Positions 43,665 to 53,755 of a DNA stretch of 64,000 nucleotides are shown one piece after another (the stretch's first letter is position 1; each line of letters begins with the position of its first letter). This stretch comes from Lacrimispora xylanisolvens. GTDB lineage: Bacteria; Bacillota; Clostridia; Lachnospirales; Lachnospiraceae. Below the pieces are notes generated by a model. It saw nothing but the letters and a program-made list of their open reading frames with translations, was not told the DNA's origin and did not search any database. Position numbers and translations under genes: made by a program. Location of the stretch: NCBI RefSeq assembly GCF_002934545.1, contig NZ_PTJA01000002.1:62001-126000 (forward strand), read 5' to 3'.

Positions 43665-44346
43665 TTCCCTTAAAAAATGCAGACAGGGCATCTCTGTCAG
43701 GAATGACAATTTTACCTCTTAAAATACGGACCAGCCCCTGATCGGTTAAATGCTTTAACTGACGGGAAACGGTTTCCCGTCTGGAACCCAGCATATCTGC
43801 CAGATAAGTAATGCTTAATTCCATATTGATTAAGGTCCCTTCCTCATGGGGTATGCCGTAATCCTTGGAAAGCCGCCACAGCTTTGCCGCGATCTTCTTT
43901 TCCCCATGTATGGAGTTGGAAGTATTTTTTAACTGCCGGTATAAGCGGCGGTTTTTTAAAGCAAGGGAATCAAGAATCAGTTTTGTCAGTTCAAAATCAT
44001 GACGCATAACCTCTAAAAAATCCATCTTTCCAAAGCACAGAACTACCGATGATTCAAAGGCTTCGCAGTTAATGGAGGCGGGCATATTCTGCAAAACCTC
44101 TTCATTCACCATTTCCCCTTTCCCCAATAGAAAAATGGTTTTTCTCTCTCCCTGGGAATTAATCTTATAAAGGGATACGAAACCGGTTACTACTATATAA
44201 AGCGTCTGGCTCATTTCTTTATCCCAGAACAGGTGTGATCCTTTTGGAAAACGCCTCAGGCTGCCACAGGCCATCAGTGTCGCAGCTGATTTTTCAGATA
44301 TGTTTTGAAAAAGCTGGGTACAGGAACAGGCTTCTTTTATATTCAT
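43654..44346 (-). CDS. Crp/Fnr-family transcriptional regulator
   Basis: A 230-residue regulator. The N-terminal 120 residues are a cyclic-nucleotide-type beta-barrel (FPKGSHLFWDKEMSQTLYIVVTGFVSLYKI), followed by the dimer helix and a winged helix with MLGSRRETVSRQLKHLTDQG as recognition segment. That segment keeps the R-E-T-V-x-R spacing used by Crp to read GTGA. The N-terminal cysteines (ACSCTQ) do not match the four-cysteine pattern of Fnr, so an oxygen-sensing cluster is not assured. It could act on the Crp-type palindrome upstream of the asr operon. Confidence 0.87.
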   Translation of the reverse strand: MNIKEACSCTQLFQNISEKSAATLMACGSLRRFPKGSHLFWDKEMSQTLYIVVTGFVSLYKINSQGERKTIFLLGKGEMVNEEVLQNMPASINCEAFESSVVLCFGKMDFLEVMRHDFELTKLILDSLALKNRRLYRQLKNTSNSIHGEKKIAAKLWRLSKDYGIPHEEGTLINMELSITYLADMLGSRRETVSRQLKHLTDQGLVRILRGKIVIPDRDALSAFFKGINC

Positions 44347-44515
44347 GGGAACCGAATTCTCCTTTTGTATCTTTGTTTGTCAGGTATATGATGTATGCAA
44401 GTATTATACAATGCCATGAAATTCAACGCAAGGAGTAGGAAAACATTACTGCCCTGAGGATTTGTTTCATTGTAATAAGATCTTTTTGAGAGCCATAAAT
44501 CATTGCTTTACACCT

Positions 44516-46057
44516 TTACTCTTCCCCGTGTTTCATAATGTGAGCTCCAAACAGCAGTACCAGGTAAAAGACACTTAAAATCAAGATATGTAATGCCGTC
44601 TTAATAAACAAAGGAAGGCCTCCAAATGGATCCATGAAGGAAAATGCAGCGTAATAGATTCCAATAGCCAGTATCATGAGTGCCGATGGTTTTGCAATCA
44701 TATCCCACGCATTCCACACAAAATCCACCATTTTCTTCAAAGTCAGAACATGCATGAAAGCCAGCAGCAGTTCACTTGCCAGAGCTCCCACCAGATATGC
44801 AAATATTCCCAGCCGGGGGATACCAAAAAGCACAAACAGGAGCCGGAGAGTCATGGCAATGACGTTCTGGGTAAACGTGATGGAGGTTTTCCCCAGTCCG
44901 TTTAAGATACTTCCCATGGTGGTAGCCATGTAAAGAAATGGGCAGAGCCATGCCAGCACAGTCATATACTGTCCGGCAGAACTGTCTTTAAACACACTGA
45001 CTCCCAGATCATTGCCGAATAAAGTAAATATACCAATGCAAAGAATTCCTACATACATACAGTAACGAAGGGACATGGAAATCGCCGTTCCGATCCGTTT
45101 CTCATTCCCCTCAGACTGGGCTTCTGCCACGGTAGGCAGTAATAGTACTGCCAGGGAATTAAATACAGTGGAAGGGAACAAAATAAAAGGCAGTGCCATT
45201 CCGGTCAAAACACCGTATACAGAAAATGCGGCCGAATCCGAAAGACCGGACATCTGCAGTCTGCTGGGAATGAGTATGGCCTCTGCACTGGCAAGAATAT
45301 TTAATACCAGCCGGTTTCCCATAAGAGGAACTGCCAGGTGAAGGAGTCCCGGAGCCGTTTCACTGAAATGGGAGGAATCATAAGCAAAATCTTTGGCCAT
45401 TTTTGGCGGGAAAAAGCGGTAGGCAAAAACCGTAAAGAGAGAAGAGGCAATCTCCCCGATTAAATGCCCCATAACTGCCAGCTGGACAGTAATGGTAATT
45501 CCTGACTGGATCATAATGTCAGCAATGAGGAAAACAGCGCCGATTCTGATGATCTGCTCCATGATCTGTGCCAATGCCGGAACGGAGGGACGCTGCATAC
45601 CATAATAGTAACCGTTGATACAGGCATGAATCGCCGCGCAGGGAACCGATACGGCAAGGAAAGTAAGTAATGGCGCGCAGCGAGGTTCCATCAAAATAGA
45701 ACTGGCAATAAAATCCTTAAACTGAATAATAAGATAAGCAAGGATCATGGAAATAGCCACTGAAATGATGAGACCGCTGCGAAAAACAGAACGGCCTTTC
45801 TTCACATTAGCGGCTACGGACTGGGAGATGGCGGTCTGAATGGACCCTGCACAAAGGGCAAAGCAGATTCCAAAAACCGGATGAATCAGATTAAAAATAC
45901 CCAGACCCTCAGCTCCAATGGTACGGGAGAGGAAGATCCGGTAAAAAAAGCCCAGCACCCGTGTGATAAGCCCGGCTGACGTCAGAAGAAGGGTGCCGGT
46001 CAGAAGCGCATATTTTCTTTTTGAAAGTTTTCTGGGGATCTTTAGAGAATCATTCAT
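44516..46057 (-). CDS. MurJ/SpoVB-family polysaccharide flippase
   Basis: A 513-residue membrane protein with about 14 helices, of the MOP exporter superfamily. KYALLTGTLLLTSAGLITRVLGFFYRIFLSRTIG is split here only as its N-terminal helix region, typical of SpoVB-like proteins, and FSVYGVLTGMALPFILFPS is a further family segment. Such proteins flip lipid-linked cell-wall precursors; SpoVB members act in spore cortex formation. Which role applies here is not clear. Confidence 0.8.
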   Translation of the reverse strand: MNDSLKIPRKLSKRKYALLTGTLLLTSAGLITRVLGFFYRIFLSRTIGAEGLGIFNLIHPVFGICFALCAGSIQTAISQSVAANVKKGRSVFRSGLIISVAISMILAYLIIQFKDFIASSILMEPRCAPLLTFLAVSVPCAAIHACINGYYYGMQRPSVPALAQIMEQIIRIGAVFLIADIMIQSGITITVQLAVMGHLIGEIASSLFTVFAYRFFPPKMAKDFAYDSSHFSETAPGLLHLAVPLMGNRLVLNILASAEAILIPSRLQMSGLSDSAAFSVYGVLTGMALPFILFPSTVFNSLAVLLLPTVAEAQSEGNEKRIGTAISMSLRYCMYVGILCIGIFTLFGNDLGVSVFKDSSAGQYMTVLAWLCPFLYMATTMGSILNGLGKTSITFTQNVIAMTLRLLFVLFGIPRLGIFAYLVGALASELLLAFMHVLTLKKMVDFVWNAWDMIAKPSALMILAIGIYYAAFSFMDPFGGLPLFIKTALHILILSVFYLVLLFGAHIMKHGEE

Positions 46058-46121
46058 GAAATCTCCTGAAAAAGAGAATTATTATAAATATATGGAAATT
46101 GTTCTTTCTTCATGACACAAT

Positions 46122-46140
46122 CATAATGAGAATCATTCCT
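46122..46140. promoter_or_regulatory. Fur/PerR-like box upstream of iscS
   Basis: CATAATGAGAATCATTCCT agrees at 14 of 19 positions with the Fur consensus and sits immediately upstream of the predicted -35 of the iscS promoter. Confidence 0.45.
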
Positions 46141-46141
46141 A

Positions 46142-46169
46142 TTGAATTTCTAGGAAATGTGTGTATAAT
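46142..46169 (+). promoter_or_regulatory. Promoter of iscS-iscU-mnmA
   Basis: TTGAAT (46142-46147), a 16-base spacer and TATAAT (46164-46169). Confidence 0.65.
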
Positions 46170-46226
46170 AGGAAATGTAGATGAAGCTTTTAACTTTAGA
46201 ACTACAGAAAGGCGGAACTAACAAAT

Positions 46227-47411
46227 ATGAAACAACTGATTTATTTAGACAACGCAGCGACGACCAAAACCAGACCAGAGGTCGTAGAAGCCATGCTGCC
46301 TTACTTTACGGAATATTATGGTAATCCATCTTCCGTATACGAATTTTCCGGTATCTCAAAGAAAGCGGTTCAGGATTCCAGAGAGATCATCGCAGGTTCT
46401 CTTGGAGCCAAGACGAACGAGATTTATTTCACAGCCGGCGGTTCTGAATCCGACAACTGGGCTCTCATCGCAACAGCAGAAGCCTATGCAGACAAAGGAA
46501 AACACATCATTACCAGCAAAATCGAGCATCATGCCGTGCTTCACACCTGTGAATATCTGGAGAAACGCGGTTTTGATATCACTTATCTGAATGTAGATGA
46601 GAATGGTTCCATAAAGTTAGACGAGCTGAAAAAAGCCATTCGCCCTGACACCATCCTCATTTCTATCATGTTTGCCAATAACGAGATCGGCACCATTGAA
46701 CCCATTAAGGAAATTGGTGAGATAGCAAAAGAGCATAAGATCCTATTCCATACGGATGCAGTTCAGGCATTCGGTCATGTGCCCATTAACGTAGATGAAT
46801 ACCACATTGATATGTTAAGTGCCAGCGGTCATAAGATTAACGGACCAAAGGGAATTGGATTTTTATATATCAGAACAGGCGTTAAGTCCCGTTCCTTTAT
46901 TCATGGCGGCGGCCAGGAAAGAAAGCGCCGTGCAGGAACAGAGAATGTAACAGGAATCGTAGGTTTCGGAAAAGCGGTTGAGCTTGCAGTCGCAGGAATG
47001 GAAGAGAGAACCCGCAAAGAAACCGAGCTTCGTGAATATTTAATGGAACGTGTCATGAAAGAAGTTCCATACACCAGAATTAACGGCAGCAGAAAGAGCC
47101 GCCTTTCCAATAACGTAAATTTTGCCTTCCAGTTTATTGAAGGTGAATCCTTACTGATCATGCTGGATATGAAAGGAATCTGCGGATCCAGCGGTTCAGC
47201 ATGTACTTCCGGTTCCTTAGATCCGTCTCATGTACTTCTGGCAATCGGTCTTCCTCATGAGATCGCTCACGGTTCTCTCCGTCTGACCCTTGATGAGGTA
47301 AACACCAGGGAAGAGATGGATTATGTGGTGGAAGCCATTAAGGAGATCGTAGCAAAACTGCGCAGTATGTCACCTCTTTATGAGGATTATATCAGACATC
47401 AGGGAAACTAG
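46227..47411 (+). CDS. iscS: Cysteine desulfurase (IscS/NifS family)
   Basis: A 394-residue PLP enzyme that takes sulfur from cysteine for Fe-S clusters and tRNA thiolation. It has LDNAATTKTRPEVVEAM at the start, the PLP lysine in SASGHKINGPKG and the active-site cysteine in GSSGSACTSGSLDPSH. Followed by iscU and mnmA, the common clostridial order; the same enzyme may serve both nitrogenase clusters and tRNA modification. No nifS lies in the nif cluster itself. Confidence 0.93.
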   Translation: MKQLIYLDNAATTKTRPEVVEAMLPYFTEYYGNPSSVYEFSGISKKAVQDSREIIAGSLGAKTNEIYFTAGGSESDNWALIATAEAYADKGKHIITSKIEHHAVLHTCEYLEKRGFDITYLNVDENGSIKLDELKKAIRPDTILISIMFANNEIGTIEPIKEIGEIAKEHKILFHTDAVQAFGHVPINVDEYHIDMLSASGHKINGPKGIGFLYIRTGVKSRSFIHGGGQERKRRAGTENVTGIVGFGKAVELAVAGMEERTRKETELREYLMERVMKEVPYTRINGSRKSRLSNNVNFAFQFIEGESLLIMLDMKGICGSSGSACTSGSLDPSHVLLAIGLPHEIAHGSLRLTLDEVNTREEMDYVVEAIKEIVAKLRSMSPLYEDYIRHQGN

Positions 47412-47452
47412 TACAAGGTAGAAGAATTACCAGAAAGTGGAGATTATAGAAT

Positions 47453-47890
47453 ATGTATACAGAGAAAGTTATGGATCATTTTGAACACCCGAGAAATGTG
47501 GGTGAAATAGAGAACGCCAGCGGCATGGGTACAGTTGGTAATGCAAAATGCGGCGATATTATGAGAATTTATCTGGATATTGATGACAACCAGATTATTC
47601 AGGATGTGAAATTTAAAACATTTGGCTGCGGTGCAGCGGTTGCTACCAGCAGCATGGCAACAGAGATGGTAAAAGGAAAATCAGTTCAGGAAGCTATGGA
47701 GGTTACCAATAAGGCTGTATGTGAGGCACTTGATGGTCTGCCCCCTGTAAAAGTCCACTGCTCCTTACTGGCCGAAGAAGCAATCCATGCTGCGTTGTGG
47801 GATTATGCAACCAAGCATGACATTAAGATTGAAGGCTTGGAGAAGCCGAAGTCTGATATCGGCGAGGAAGAAGTAGAAGAAGAATATTAA
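47453..47890 (+). CDS. iscU: Fe-S cluster scaffold protein (IscU/NifU N-terminal type)
   Basis: A 145-residue scaffold with the three conserved cysteines: GNAKCGDIM, FGCGAAVATSS and VHCSLLAEEAI. MDHFEHPRNVGEIEN at the start is typical. It has the NifU N-terminal domain only, with no ferredoxin or Nfu domains. It receives sulfur from the desulfurase encoded 41 bases upstream. Confidence 0.93.
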   Translation: MYTEKVMDHFEHPRNVGEIENASGMGTVGNAKCGDIMRIYLDIDDNQIIQDVKFKTFGCGAAVATSSMATEMVKGKSVQEAMEVTNKAVCEALDGLPPVKVHCSLLAEEAIHAALWDYATKHDIKIEGLEKPKSDIGEEEVEEEY

Positions 47891-47905
47891 TGGAAATGGA
47901 ATACT

Positions 47906-48985
47906 ATGAGTAAAGCGAAAGTAGTAGTTGGAATGTCAGGCGGCGTGGATTCTTCCGTTGCAGCCTGGCTGTTAAAGGAACAGGGCTATGACGTAATCGG
48001 CGTGACCATGCAGATCTGGCAGGACGAGGATAACGTGACCCAGGAAGAGAACGGAGGCTGCTGCGGGCTCAGTGCCGTGGACGATGCCAGAAGAGTTGCC
48101 TGGGATCTTGGAATTCCTTATTATGTTATGAATTTTAAAGAAGAATTTAAATCACAGGTTATCGATTACTTTGTAGAGGAATACCAGAGAGGACGGACTC
48201 CCAATCCCTGTATCGCCTGCAACCGCTATGTCAAGTGGGAGTCTCTTTTAAAGCGGAGTTTAGATATTGGAGCGGATTATATTGCCACAGGTCATTACGC
48301 CCAGATCGACCGGCTTCCAAACGGCAGATATGCCCTTAAGAAGTCAGTGACTGCAGCAAAAGACCAGACCTATGCTCTTTATAACTTAACCCAGGACCAG
48401 CTGGCCTGCACTCTGATGCCGGTAGGTGCCTATTCCAAGGATCAGATCAGGGCAATTGCTGACCAGATTAATCTAAACGTCGCTCATAAACCGGACAGCC
48501 AGGAGATCTGCTTTATACCGGATCATGATTATGCCGGATTTATTGAAGAGAGCGCAGGAGAGCGGGCCCCGGAAGGCAATTTTGTAGATCTGGATGGTCA
48601 GGTTATTGGACGCCATAAAGGAATCACCCATTACACCGTTGGGCAGAGAAAAGGGCTTAATTTATCCCTTGGCTACCCGGTTTTTGTTGTGGAGATACGG
48701 CCTGAGACAAATGAAGTGGTGATTGGAACGGGAGAGGATGTCTATTCTGACACTCTTCGCGCCGGTCATTTAAACTGGATGGCAGTTGACGGTCTTCATG
48801 GAGAAGAGATGGAGGTAATGGCAAAGATCCGTTACAGCCATAAAGGCGCCCCCTGTACCATAAAAGAGGTGGAGGACGGCGTGGTGGAATGCAGATTTGA
48901 GGAGCCGCAAAGAGCGATCACTCCCGGACAGGCTGTGGTATTTTACCAGGGCGAATATGTAGTGGGAGGAGGAACCATACTGTGA
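47906..48985 (+). CDS. mnmA: tRNA-specific 2-thiouridylase MnmA
   Basis: A 359-residue enzyme that thiolates the wobble uridine of Lys, Glu and Gln tRNAs. The PP-loop is [25 protein letters not shown] has the first catalytic cysteine and [13 protein letters not shown] the second. [10 protein letters not shown] is another family block. It draws sulfur through the desulfurase of the same operon. Confidence 0.94.
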   Translation: MSKAKVVVGMSGGVDSSVAAWLLKEQGYDVIGVTMQIWQDEDNVTQEENGGCCGLSAVDDARRVAWDLGIPYYVMNFKEEFKSQVIDYFVEEYQRGRTPNPCIACNRYVKWESLLKRSLDIGADYIATGHYAQIDRLPNGRYALKKSVTAAKDQTYALYNLTQDQLACTLMPVGAYSKDQIRAIADQINLNVAHKPDSQEICFIPDHDYAGFIEESAGERAPEGNFVDLDGQVIGRHKGITHYTVGQRKGLNLSLGYPVFVVEIRPETNEVVIGTGEDVYSDTLRAGHLNWMAVDGLHGEEMEVMAKIRYSHKGAPCTIKEVEDGVVECRFEEPQRAITPGQAVVFYQGEYVVGGGTIL

Positions 48986-50103
48986 TAATCAGAAAAAAAT
49001 TATTAAGGTGGATGGTTCCTACCGTCCTGCTTTTTTGTCTGTTTCTGCTTTCCGGCTGCGGGAAAAAATATGAAGCCATACAGACTCCTGCAGTGGAAGA
49101 AGCCAAAGGAGAATTATCCCAGGAGGCTGAAAGTGCTCCTGTAACCATTGAAGACGATACGGAAAAGACGGCGGAAAAAAGCTCTCACGAAGCTTCTGTG
49201 ACGAAGGAGACAGCTCCTGAGTTTCAAAAAGCAGATGAGACGGTTTATGTGACAGGCAGCGGAGTGAATGTCAGGACACAGCCATCTTCTTCCGGCCAGA
49301 TAGCAGCCTCTCTTAATCAGGGAACAGCTCTGAAGCGAACCGGATACAGCCAGAGCTGGAGCCGTGTTATCTATGAGAACAAAGAATGTTATGTGTCTTC
49401 CCGTTATTTATCCAAGGACAAGCCGGCGGATAAGGCGGCAGTCACTCCTTCCGTATCAGGAAGCGGGAACGGAAAGCTCATTGCCATTGATCCGGGACAC
49501 CAGGCAAAGGGTAACTCGGAAAAGGAACCCATCGGACCAGGATCCTCTCAGATGAAACCAAAGGTGGCTTCCGGAACCCAGGGTGTGGCTACGGGCATAC
49601 CGGAATATAAGCTGACTCTGGATGTCTCCCTTAAATTAAAGCAGGAGCTGCTGAACCGGGGATATCGTGTTTATATGATCCGGGAGACCCATGATGTGAA
49701 TATCAGCAATGCAGAGCGTGCCAATATGGCAAATGAAAGCGGAGCGGATATTTTTGTAAGGGTTCATGCTAATTCATTAAACGACAGCTCTGTAGCCGGA
49801 GTCCTGACCATGTGTCAGACTTCTAAGAATTCTTATAACGGCAATCTGTACGGTAAAAGTTCCGCTCTTTCTAAAACAGTGGTAAACGGGATCAGCAGCC
49901 AGACCGGATTTAAAAACCGGGGGGTACAGGAGACCGATTCCATGAGCGGAATTAACTGGTGTAAAATACCGGTAACCATCGTGGAGATGGGCTTTATGAG
50001 TAATGCAGAAGAAGATAAAAAGATGGCCACCGATGAATATCGGGACAAGATTGTAAAAGGAATTGCAGATGGAATCGATGCCTATTATGCAGGCGGGAAT
50101 TAA
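48982..50103 (+). CDS. N-acetylmuramoyl-L-alanine amidase lipoprotein with SH3 domain
   Basis: A 373-residue exported hydrolase from a GTG that overlaps the mnmA stop. A lipoprotein signal ends at LLSGC. After a charged linker there is a bacterial SH3 domain ([20 protein letters not shown], about residues 88-145), then an amidase-3 domain with zinc ligands in AIDPGHQ, the glutamate of [16 protein letters not shown] and catalytic VEMGFMSN. It cleaves peptidoglycan between MurNAc and L-Ala on the cell surface. Confidence 0.9.
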   Translation: MIIRKKLLRWMVPTVLLFCLFLLSGCGKKYEAIQTPAVEEAKGELSQEAESAPVTIEDDTEKTAEKSSHEASVTKETAPEFQKADETVYVTGSGVNVRTQPSSSGQIAASLNQGTALKRTGYSQSWSRVIYENKECYVSSRYLSKDKPADKAAVTPSVSGSGNGKLIAIDPGHQAKGNSEKEPIGPGSSQMKPKVASGTQGVATGIPEYKLTLDVSLKLKQELLNRGYRVYMIRETHDVNISNAERANMANESGADIFVRVHANSLNDSSVAGVLTMCQTSKNSYNGNLYGKSSALSKTVVNGISSQTGFKNRGVQETDSMSGINWCKIPVTIVEMGFMSNAEEDKKMATDEYRDKIVKGIADGIDAYYAGGN

Positions 50104-50116
50104 ATCGATATAAGAT

Positions 50117-50158
50117 GCCGGAAAGTAAGAGGGGAACCCCTTCTGCTTTCCGGCTTTT
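50117..50158 (+). terminator. Terminator after the amidase gene
   Basis: GCCGGAAAG (50117-50125) pairs with CTTTCCGGC (50146-50154) with an inner AGGGG/CCCCT stem, followed by TTTT. Confidence 0.8.
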
Positions 50159-50249
50159 GGCTGTCTTCCTTCCTCCTGCCAGGTCATAAATGAACGGAAA
50201 AAAGCATACATTTTCCTGAAACGTTTCTTCAGGCAAGGAGAAGAAAAAC

Positions 50250-51140
50250 ATGGCGGATTATGGGCTTGCGTTAGCAGGAGGGGGAACCAGAGGAGCGGTT
50301 CATGTAGGCGTTCTTACGGCGTTAGAAGAAAACGGTCTTTTGCCCACCCAGGTTGCAGGAGCCAGTGCAGGAAGTATTGTGGCTGGATTATACGCATCGG
50401 GAATGGATATTGGAAAAATGAGAGATACAGTGAGATGGCTGGCAGCCCACGGAGAAAATTATATTGATCCAAATATAATCGGTGTCATTTTGTTTCTGCC
50501 TCAGGTGCTGCTACATAGAAAGACATCTTTAATGGGCTTAATTAAAGGCAACCGGCTTTCTGATTTTCTCTGCGATTTAACCGAAGGGATAGAAATACAG
50601 GATTGTAAGAAGGGGCTGTTAATTCCGGCAGTGGATATTAACAGCGGGAACACGGTTGTATTTACAAATCTCTTTCAGGAAAAGGTTCCTATGTCAGCAC
50701 TTCGGGAAGAAAATGTGAGGTGGCAGAAAAACGGGCTTTTATGCGACATTATGATGGCAAGTTCTTCTGTTCCGGCAGTATTCTGTCCAAGACAGATTAA
50801 TGGCTTTATGCTGGTGGATGGGGGAGTGACCAACAATCTTCCGGTAGACTTACTGATTTCAACGGGAGTATCAAACGTCATTGCGGTTGATATTGGGGAA
50901 GCGTATGAAATGCCAAAGGATCATTCCATCATGGAGATTTCGTTCCATTCATTCTCCATTATGAGCAGGGAGTTAAAGGACTGCCGTTCCAGCGGTGAGA
51001 TTCTTCTGTTAAAGCCCCCCATCCCCAAAGGGTCTGGGCTTTTAACCTTTGAGTTTATGGAGGAATGCATGGAAAGCGGATATCTGTATACGAAAAAAAT
51101 GATGCCGCGGATTAAGCATATTCTGGAAAAAATAAAATAA
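50250..51140 (+). CDS. Patatin-like phospholipase family protein
   Basis: A 296-residue patatin-fold hydrolase. GLALAGGGTRGAVHVGVL is the oxyanion-hole region, GASAGSIVAG has the nucleophile serine (G-x-S-x-G) and DGGVTNNLPVDLL the catalytic aspartate. Bacterial members of the RssA/YchK group act on lipids inside the cell. The physiological substrate is unknown. Confidence 0.88.
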   Translation: MADYGLALAGGGTRGAVHVGVLTALEENGLLPTQVAGASAGSIVAGLYASGMDIGKMRDTVRWLAAHGENYIDPNIIGVILFLPQVLLHRKTSLMGLIKGNRLSDFLCDLTEGIEIQDCKKGLLIPAVDINSGNTVVFTNLFQEKVPMSALREENVRWQKNGLLCDIMMASSSVPAVFCPRQINGFMLVDGGVTNNLPVDLLISTGVSNVIAVDIGEAYEMPKDHSIMEISFHSFSIMSRELKDCRSSGEILLLKPPIPKGSGLLTFEFMEECMESGYLYTKKMMPRIKHILEKIK

Positions 51141-51185
51141 ATACGGTATACTGTATAAAAATACATTTACAAGAGGAGAAATAAA

Positions 51186-51671
51186 ATGGAACTGACCTTT
51201 CGATATGCACAGGAATCGGATACGGCACTGATTCTGGAATTCATTAAAGCACTGGCAGATTACGAGAAAATGTCAGATGATGTGGTTGCTACAGAAGAGC
51301 TTTTAAAGGAATGGCTGTTCGGGCAGAAAAAAGCAGAAGTAATCTTCGCACTTGCAGATGGGAAAGAAGTAGGGTTTGCGTTGTTTTTCCATAATTTCTC
51401 CACATTCCTCGGCAGAGGCGGAATCTATCTGGAAGACTTGTTTGTAAAGCCTGAATACAGAGGGAAGGGAATTGGAAAAGCCATTTTTAAGAAGTTGGGC
51501 GCCATTGCAAGAGAACGTGGCTGTGGAAGACTGGAGTGGTGGTGTTTGGACTGGAATCAGCCCAGCATCGACTTTTATCGTTCCATGGGAGCAGTGGCAA
51601 TGGATGAATGGACGGTATACCGCATAGCCGGTGAGGGTCTGAACCGACTGGCAGATGGTGGCGAAAAATAA
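51186..51671 (+). CDS. GNAT acetyltransferase, diamine/spermidine acetyltransferase-like
   Basis: A 161-residue GNAT enzyme. The acetyl-CoA loop is PEYRGKGIGKAIF, and IYLEDLFVKPEYRG, LEWWCLDWNQPSIDFYRSMGA fit the polyamine/thialysine N-acetyltransferase subgroup. Ends before a clear terminator. Confidence 0.82.
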   Translation: MELTFRYAQESDTALILEFIKALADYEKMSDDVVATEELLKEWLFGQKKAEVIFALADGKEVGFALFFHNFSTFLGRGGIYLEDLFVKPEYRGKGIGKAIFKKLGAIARERGCGRLEWWCLDWNQPSIDFYRSMGAVAMDEWTVYRIAGEGLNRLADGGEK

Positions 51672-51694
51672 AGGGATCAGAATACAGGAAGCCA

Positions 51695-51726
51695 GGGAGC
51701 GTTATCATGAAAACGCTCCCTTTTTT
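51695..51726 (+). terminator. Terminator after the GNAT gene
   Basis: GGGAGCGTT (51695-51703) pairs with AACGCTCCC (51712-51720), followed by TTTTTT. Confidence 0.88.
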
Positions 51727-51826
51727 ATTTGGAAAAGAATCATGAAATTGTAATGTCTTTGTAACCAATTTTATTTCATTACAGGTTATACTGCTATTGT
51801 AAGAAATAAATTCCAAGGAGGATATC

Positions 51827-52429
51827 ATGAGACGTATCATGGGGAAAAATAATAAAAAACAAAGCAGGAGGCTGCTGGCTGCATTGTTGCTTTTTAGTAT
51901 ATTAGGAGTAAGCGGGTGCAGTATAAAACAAACAGACAGGACAGCTGGTAGTAGGAACGAGTCCACAGTCCCTTCCATAACCCAGACTGAGGCTGCAACG
52001 GAAAGTTCTACGGCTGCAGAAATCACTACAGCTGCAGTCACAACGTCAGCAGAAAATGAGTCAGCCCGGTTAGACCGTTACATTGGTTTGCTGGGTCTTA
52101 CAAAAGAGGAACTGGTGAATAATCTGGGCGAAGAACCGGAGAAGATTGACGAGGGGGGGCTGGAATTTAAAAAAGCCGGAATCCGCATCTGGTTTGATCA
52201 GACCAACTACAAGACAGCAGAACAGATCTTTGTCATGGATCCGGATTTTGATATTCATGGTGTGAAACTGGGAGAAAAAATTGACAAATTTAAAGAAGTA
52301 TTAAAAGATCCGGTCAGCGACCGGAACGGCGATGCTCATTTTAAATATAACGATATCTATCTGTCCATTAACTACGACACAAACACCCAGGTTACCTATG
52401 GATTGTATCTGCTGAAAAATGATTTTTGA
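51827..52429 (+). CDS. Putative lipoprotein
   Basis: A 200-residue protein not recognised as a family member. A signal peptide ends at GVSGC (lipobox), followed by a low-complexity Thr/Ala/Glu linker (TESSTAAEITTAAVTT) and a compact C-terminal domain (about residues 85-200) with LGLTKEELVNNLGEEPEKID and IFVMDPDFDIHGVKLGEKI. The first is like the short repeat by which some cell-surface stress proteins begin. It is the first gene before a second lipoprotein and a two-component system, so it may help sense the envelope. Confidence 0.7.
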   Translation: MRRIMGKNNKKQSRRLLAALLLFSILGVSGCSIKQTDRTAGSRNESTVPSITQTEAATESSTAAEITTAAVTTSAENESARLDRYIGLLGLTKEELVNNLGEEPEKIDEGGLEFKKAGIRIWFDQTNYKTAEQIFVMDPDFDIHGVKLGEKIDKFKEVLKDPVSDRNGDAHFKYNDIYLSINYDTNTQVTYGLYLLKNDF

Positions 52430-52471
52430 CTTCAGGAGCACAGCAGCTTTAAAAGAGACGGAGAGACAGAC

Positions 52472-53755
52472 ATGAAGAGAAATAATAAAAATATCCTGTT
52501 GCAGACAGCAATCGCAGCAGCAATGGCCGCGTACTTATCCGGATGCAGTTATTCCGGCAATCAGGCGGGGTTCATACAGCAGCCCAAAGCGGACAATTCT
52601 AAAGAAGAAGACCTTACACAGAAAATAAAAAGTATTCTGCCTGCAGGCGCTGAATATTTAACGGCTGATCATTCAGATAAGAAACAAAGCATCGTTCTTG
52701 ATGACATCAATCAGGATGGAAAACAGGAAGCGCTGGTTTTATATCGGGATACCAGGGATAATAAGCAGGCACATTTTCTGATATTACAGGAAAAGGAGGG
52801 GCATTACGAAAAAATATGGGACCAGGAGACAGGTTTTACCTCTTTTGATTCATTTGAAGTGGTGGATTTAGAGGAAGACGGAAAAAAGGAGATTATAGCA
52901 GGCGGACAGATTTCCGGACCGGAGAGCCCAAAGCAGCTTTTCATCTATGAGCTTAATCAGGATCAGCTCGTGCAAAAAGAAAACAGAAGTTATGAAAAGC
53001 TTTTAATCAGGCAGTTTGGAAACAGTCAGACCCTTTCTATATTTTTATTAGACGGAAAAATAGAGGAAGAACAGAAAGCAGAACTGTTTTCCTATGAGGC
53101 AGGTCAATTGATATCCCGTTCCAGCGTGGAGTTAAATCCCCAGGCAGTCCCGGAACATATCACAGCCGGACTTCTGGCAGATGGGGCAGATGCCGTCTTT
53201 ATTGACAGCGGACTGGGTGCCCATTCCATGTTAACGGAAATTCTTGGAGTGAAAGATGGGAAACTGATAAAAATCGGAGATGACAACGACAGTACTCTGA
53301 TGAAGGCATATCCCCTTTACAGCAGAGATATTAACGGAGACGGTGTGATTGAGGCAGGAGGAATGTATATACCAGACGGGTATGAAGATGCTGCTATGGC
53401 TGAAATTCCATTTATCCAGGTTTATTATGACTATAAGCTGGATGGATCAAAAACGGCTGTTGAGGAACGTTATGCAGAAGAAGGACAGCATTTTTATATT
53501 ACCATCCCTCCCGATTTATACGGTAAGATCACCATAAAACCATTGGATCAGGGTGTACAGCTTGTAACCGTTTCAGGGGGAGAGACCGTGTTTGAAGTGA
53601 AATGGGCAAAGAAAGATGATGCTGGACAGCACGGCACCGTTTTGGGAAAGACAAACGATACGATCTATTATACTGAGTTAAAAGATGAACTGCCTATATC
53701 CAAAGACCAGTTTCACCTGGTGGGGGAGGAAAATGAAAGCAATACTGGTAGTTGA
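52472..53755 (+). CDS. Putative lipoprotein with FG-GAP/VCBS-like repeats
   Basis: A 427-residue exported protein with lipobox YLSGC. It carries calcium-loop-like stretches typical of beta-propeller FG-GAP/VCBS repeats: DDINQDGKQEALV, VDLEEDGKKEIIA and RDINGDGVIEAGG. Its 3' end overlaps the response-regulator gene by 23 bases, so it is translated with the two-component system and may be its surface partner. The ligand is unknown. Confidence 0.72.
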   Translation: MKRNNKNILLQTAIAAAMAAYLSGCSYSGNQAGFIQQPKADNSKEEDLTQKIKSILPAGAEYLTADHSDKKQSIVLDDINQDGKQEALVLYRDTRDNKQAHFLILQEKEGHYEKIWDQETGFTSFDSFEVVDLEEDGKKEIIAGGQISGPESPKQLFIYELNQDQLVQKENRSYEKLLIRQFGNSQTLSIFLLDGKIEEEQKAELFSYEAGQLISRSSVELNPQAVPEHITAGLLADGADAVFIDSGLGAHSMLTEILGVKDGKLIKIGDDNDSTLMKAYPLYSRDINGDGVIEAGGMYIPDGYEDAAMAEIPFIQVYYDYKLDGSKTAVEERYAEEGQHFYITIPPDLYGKITIKPLDQGVQLVTVSGGETVFEVKWAKKDDAGQHGTVLGKTNDTIYYTELKDELPISKDQFHLVGEENESNTGS

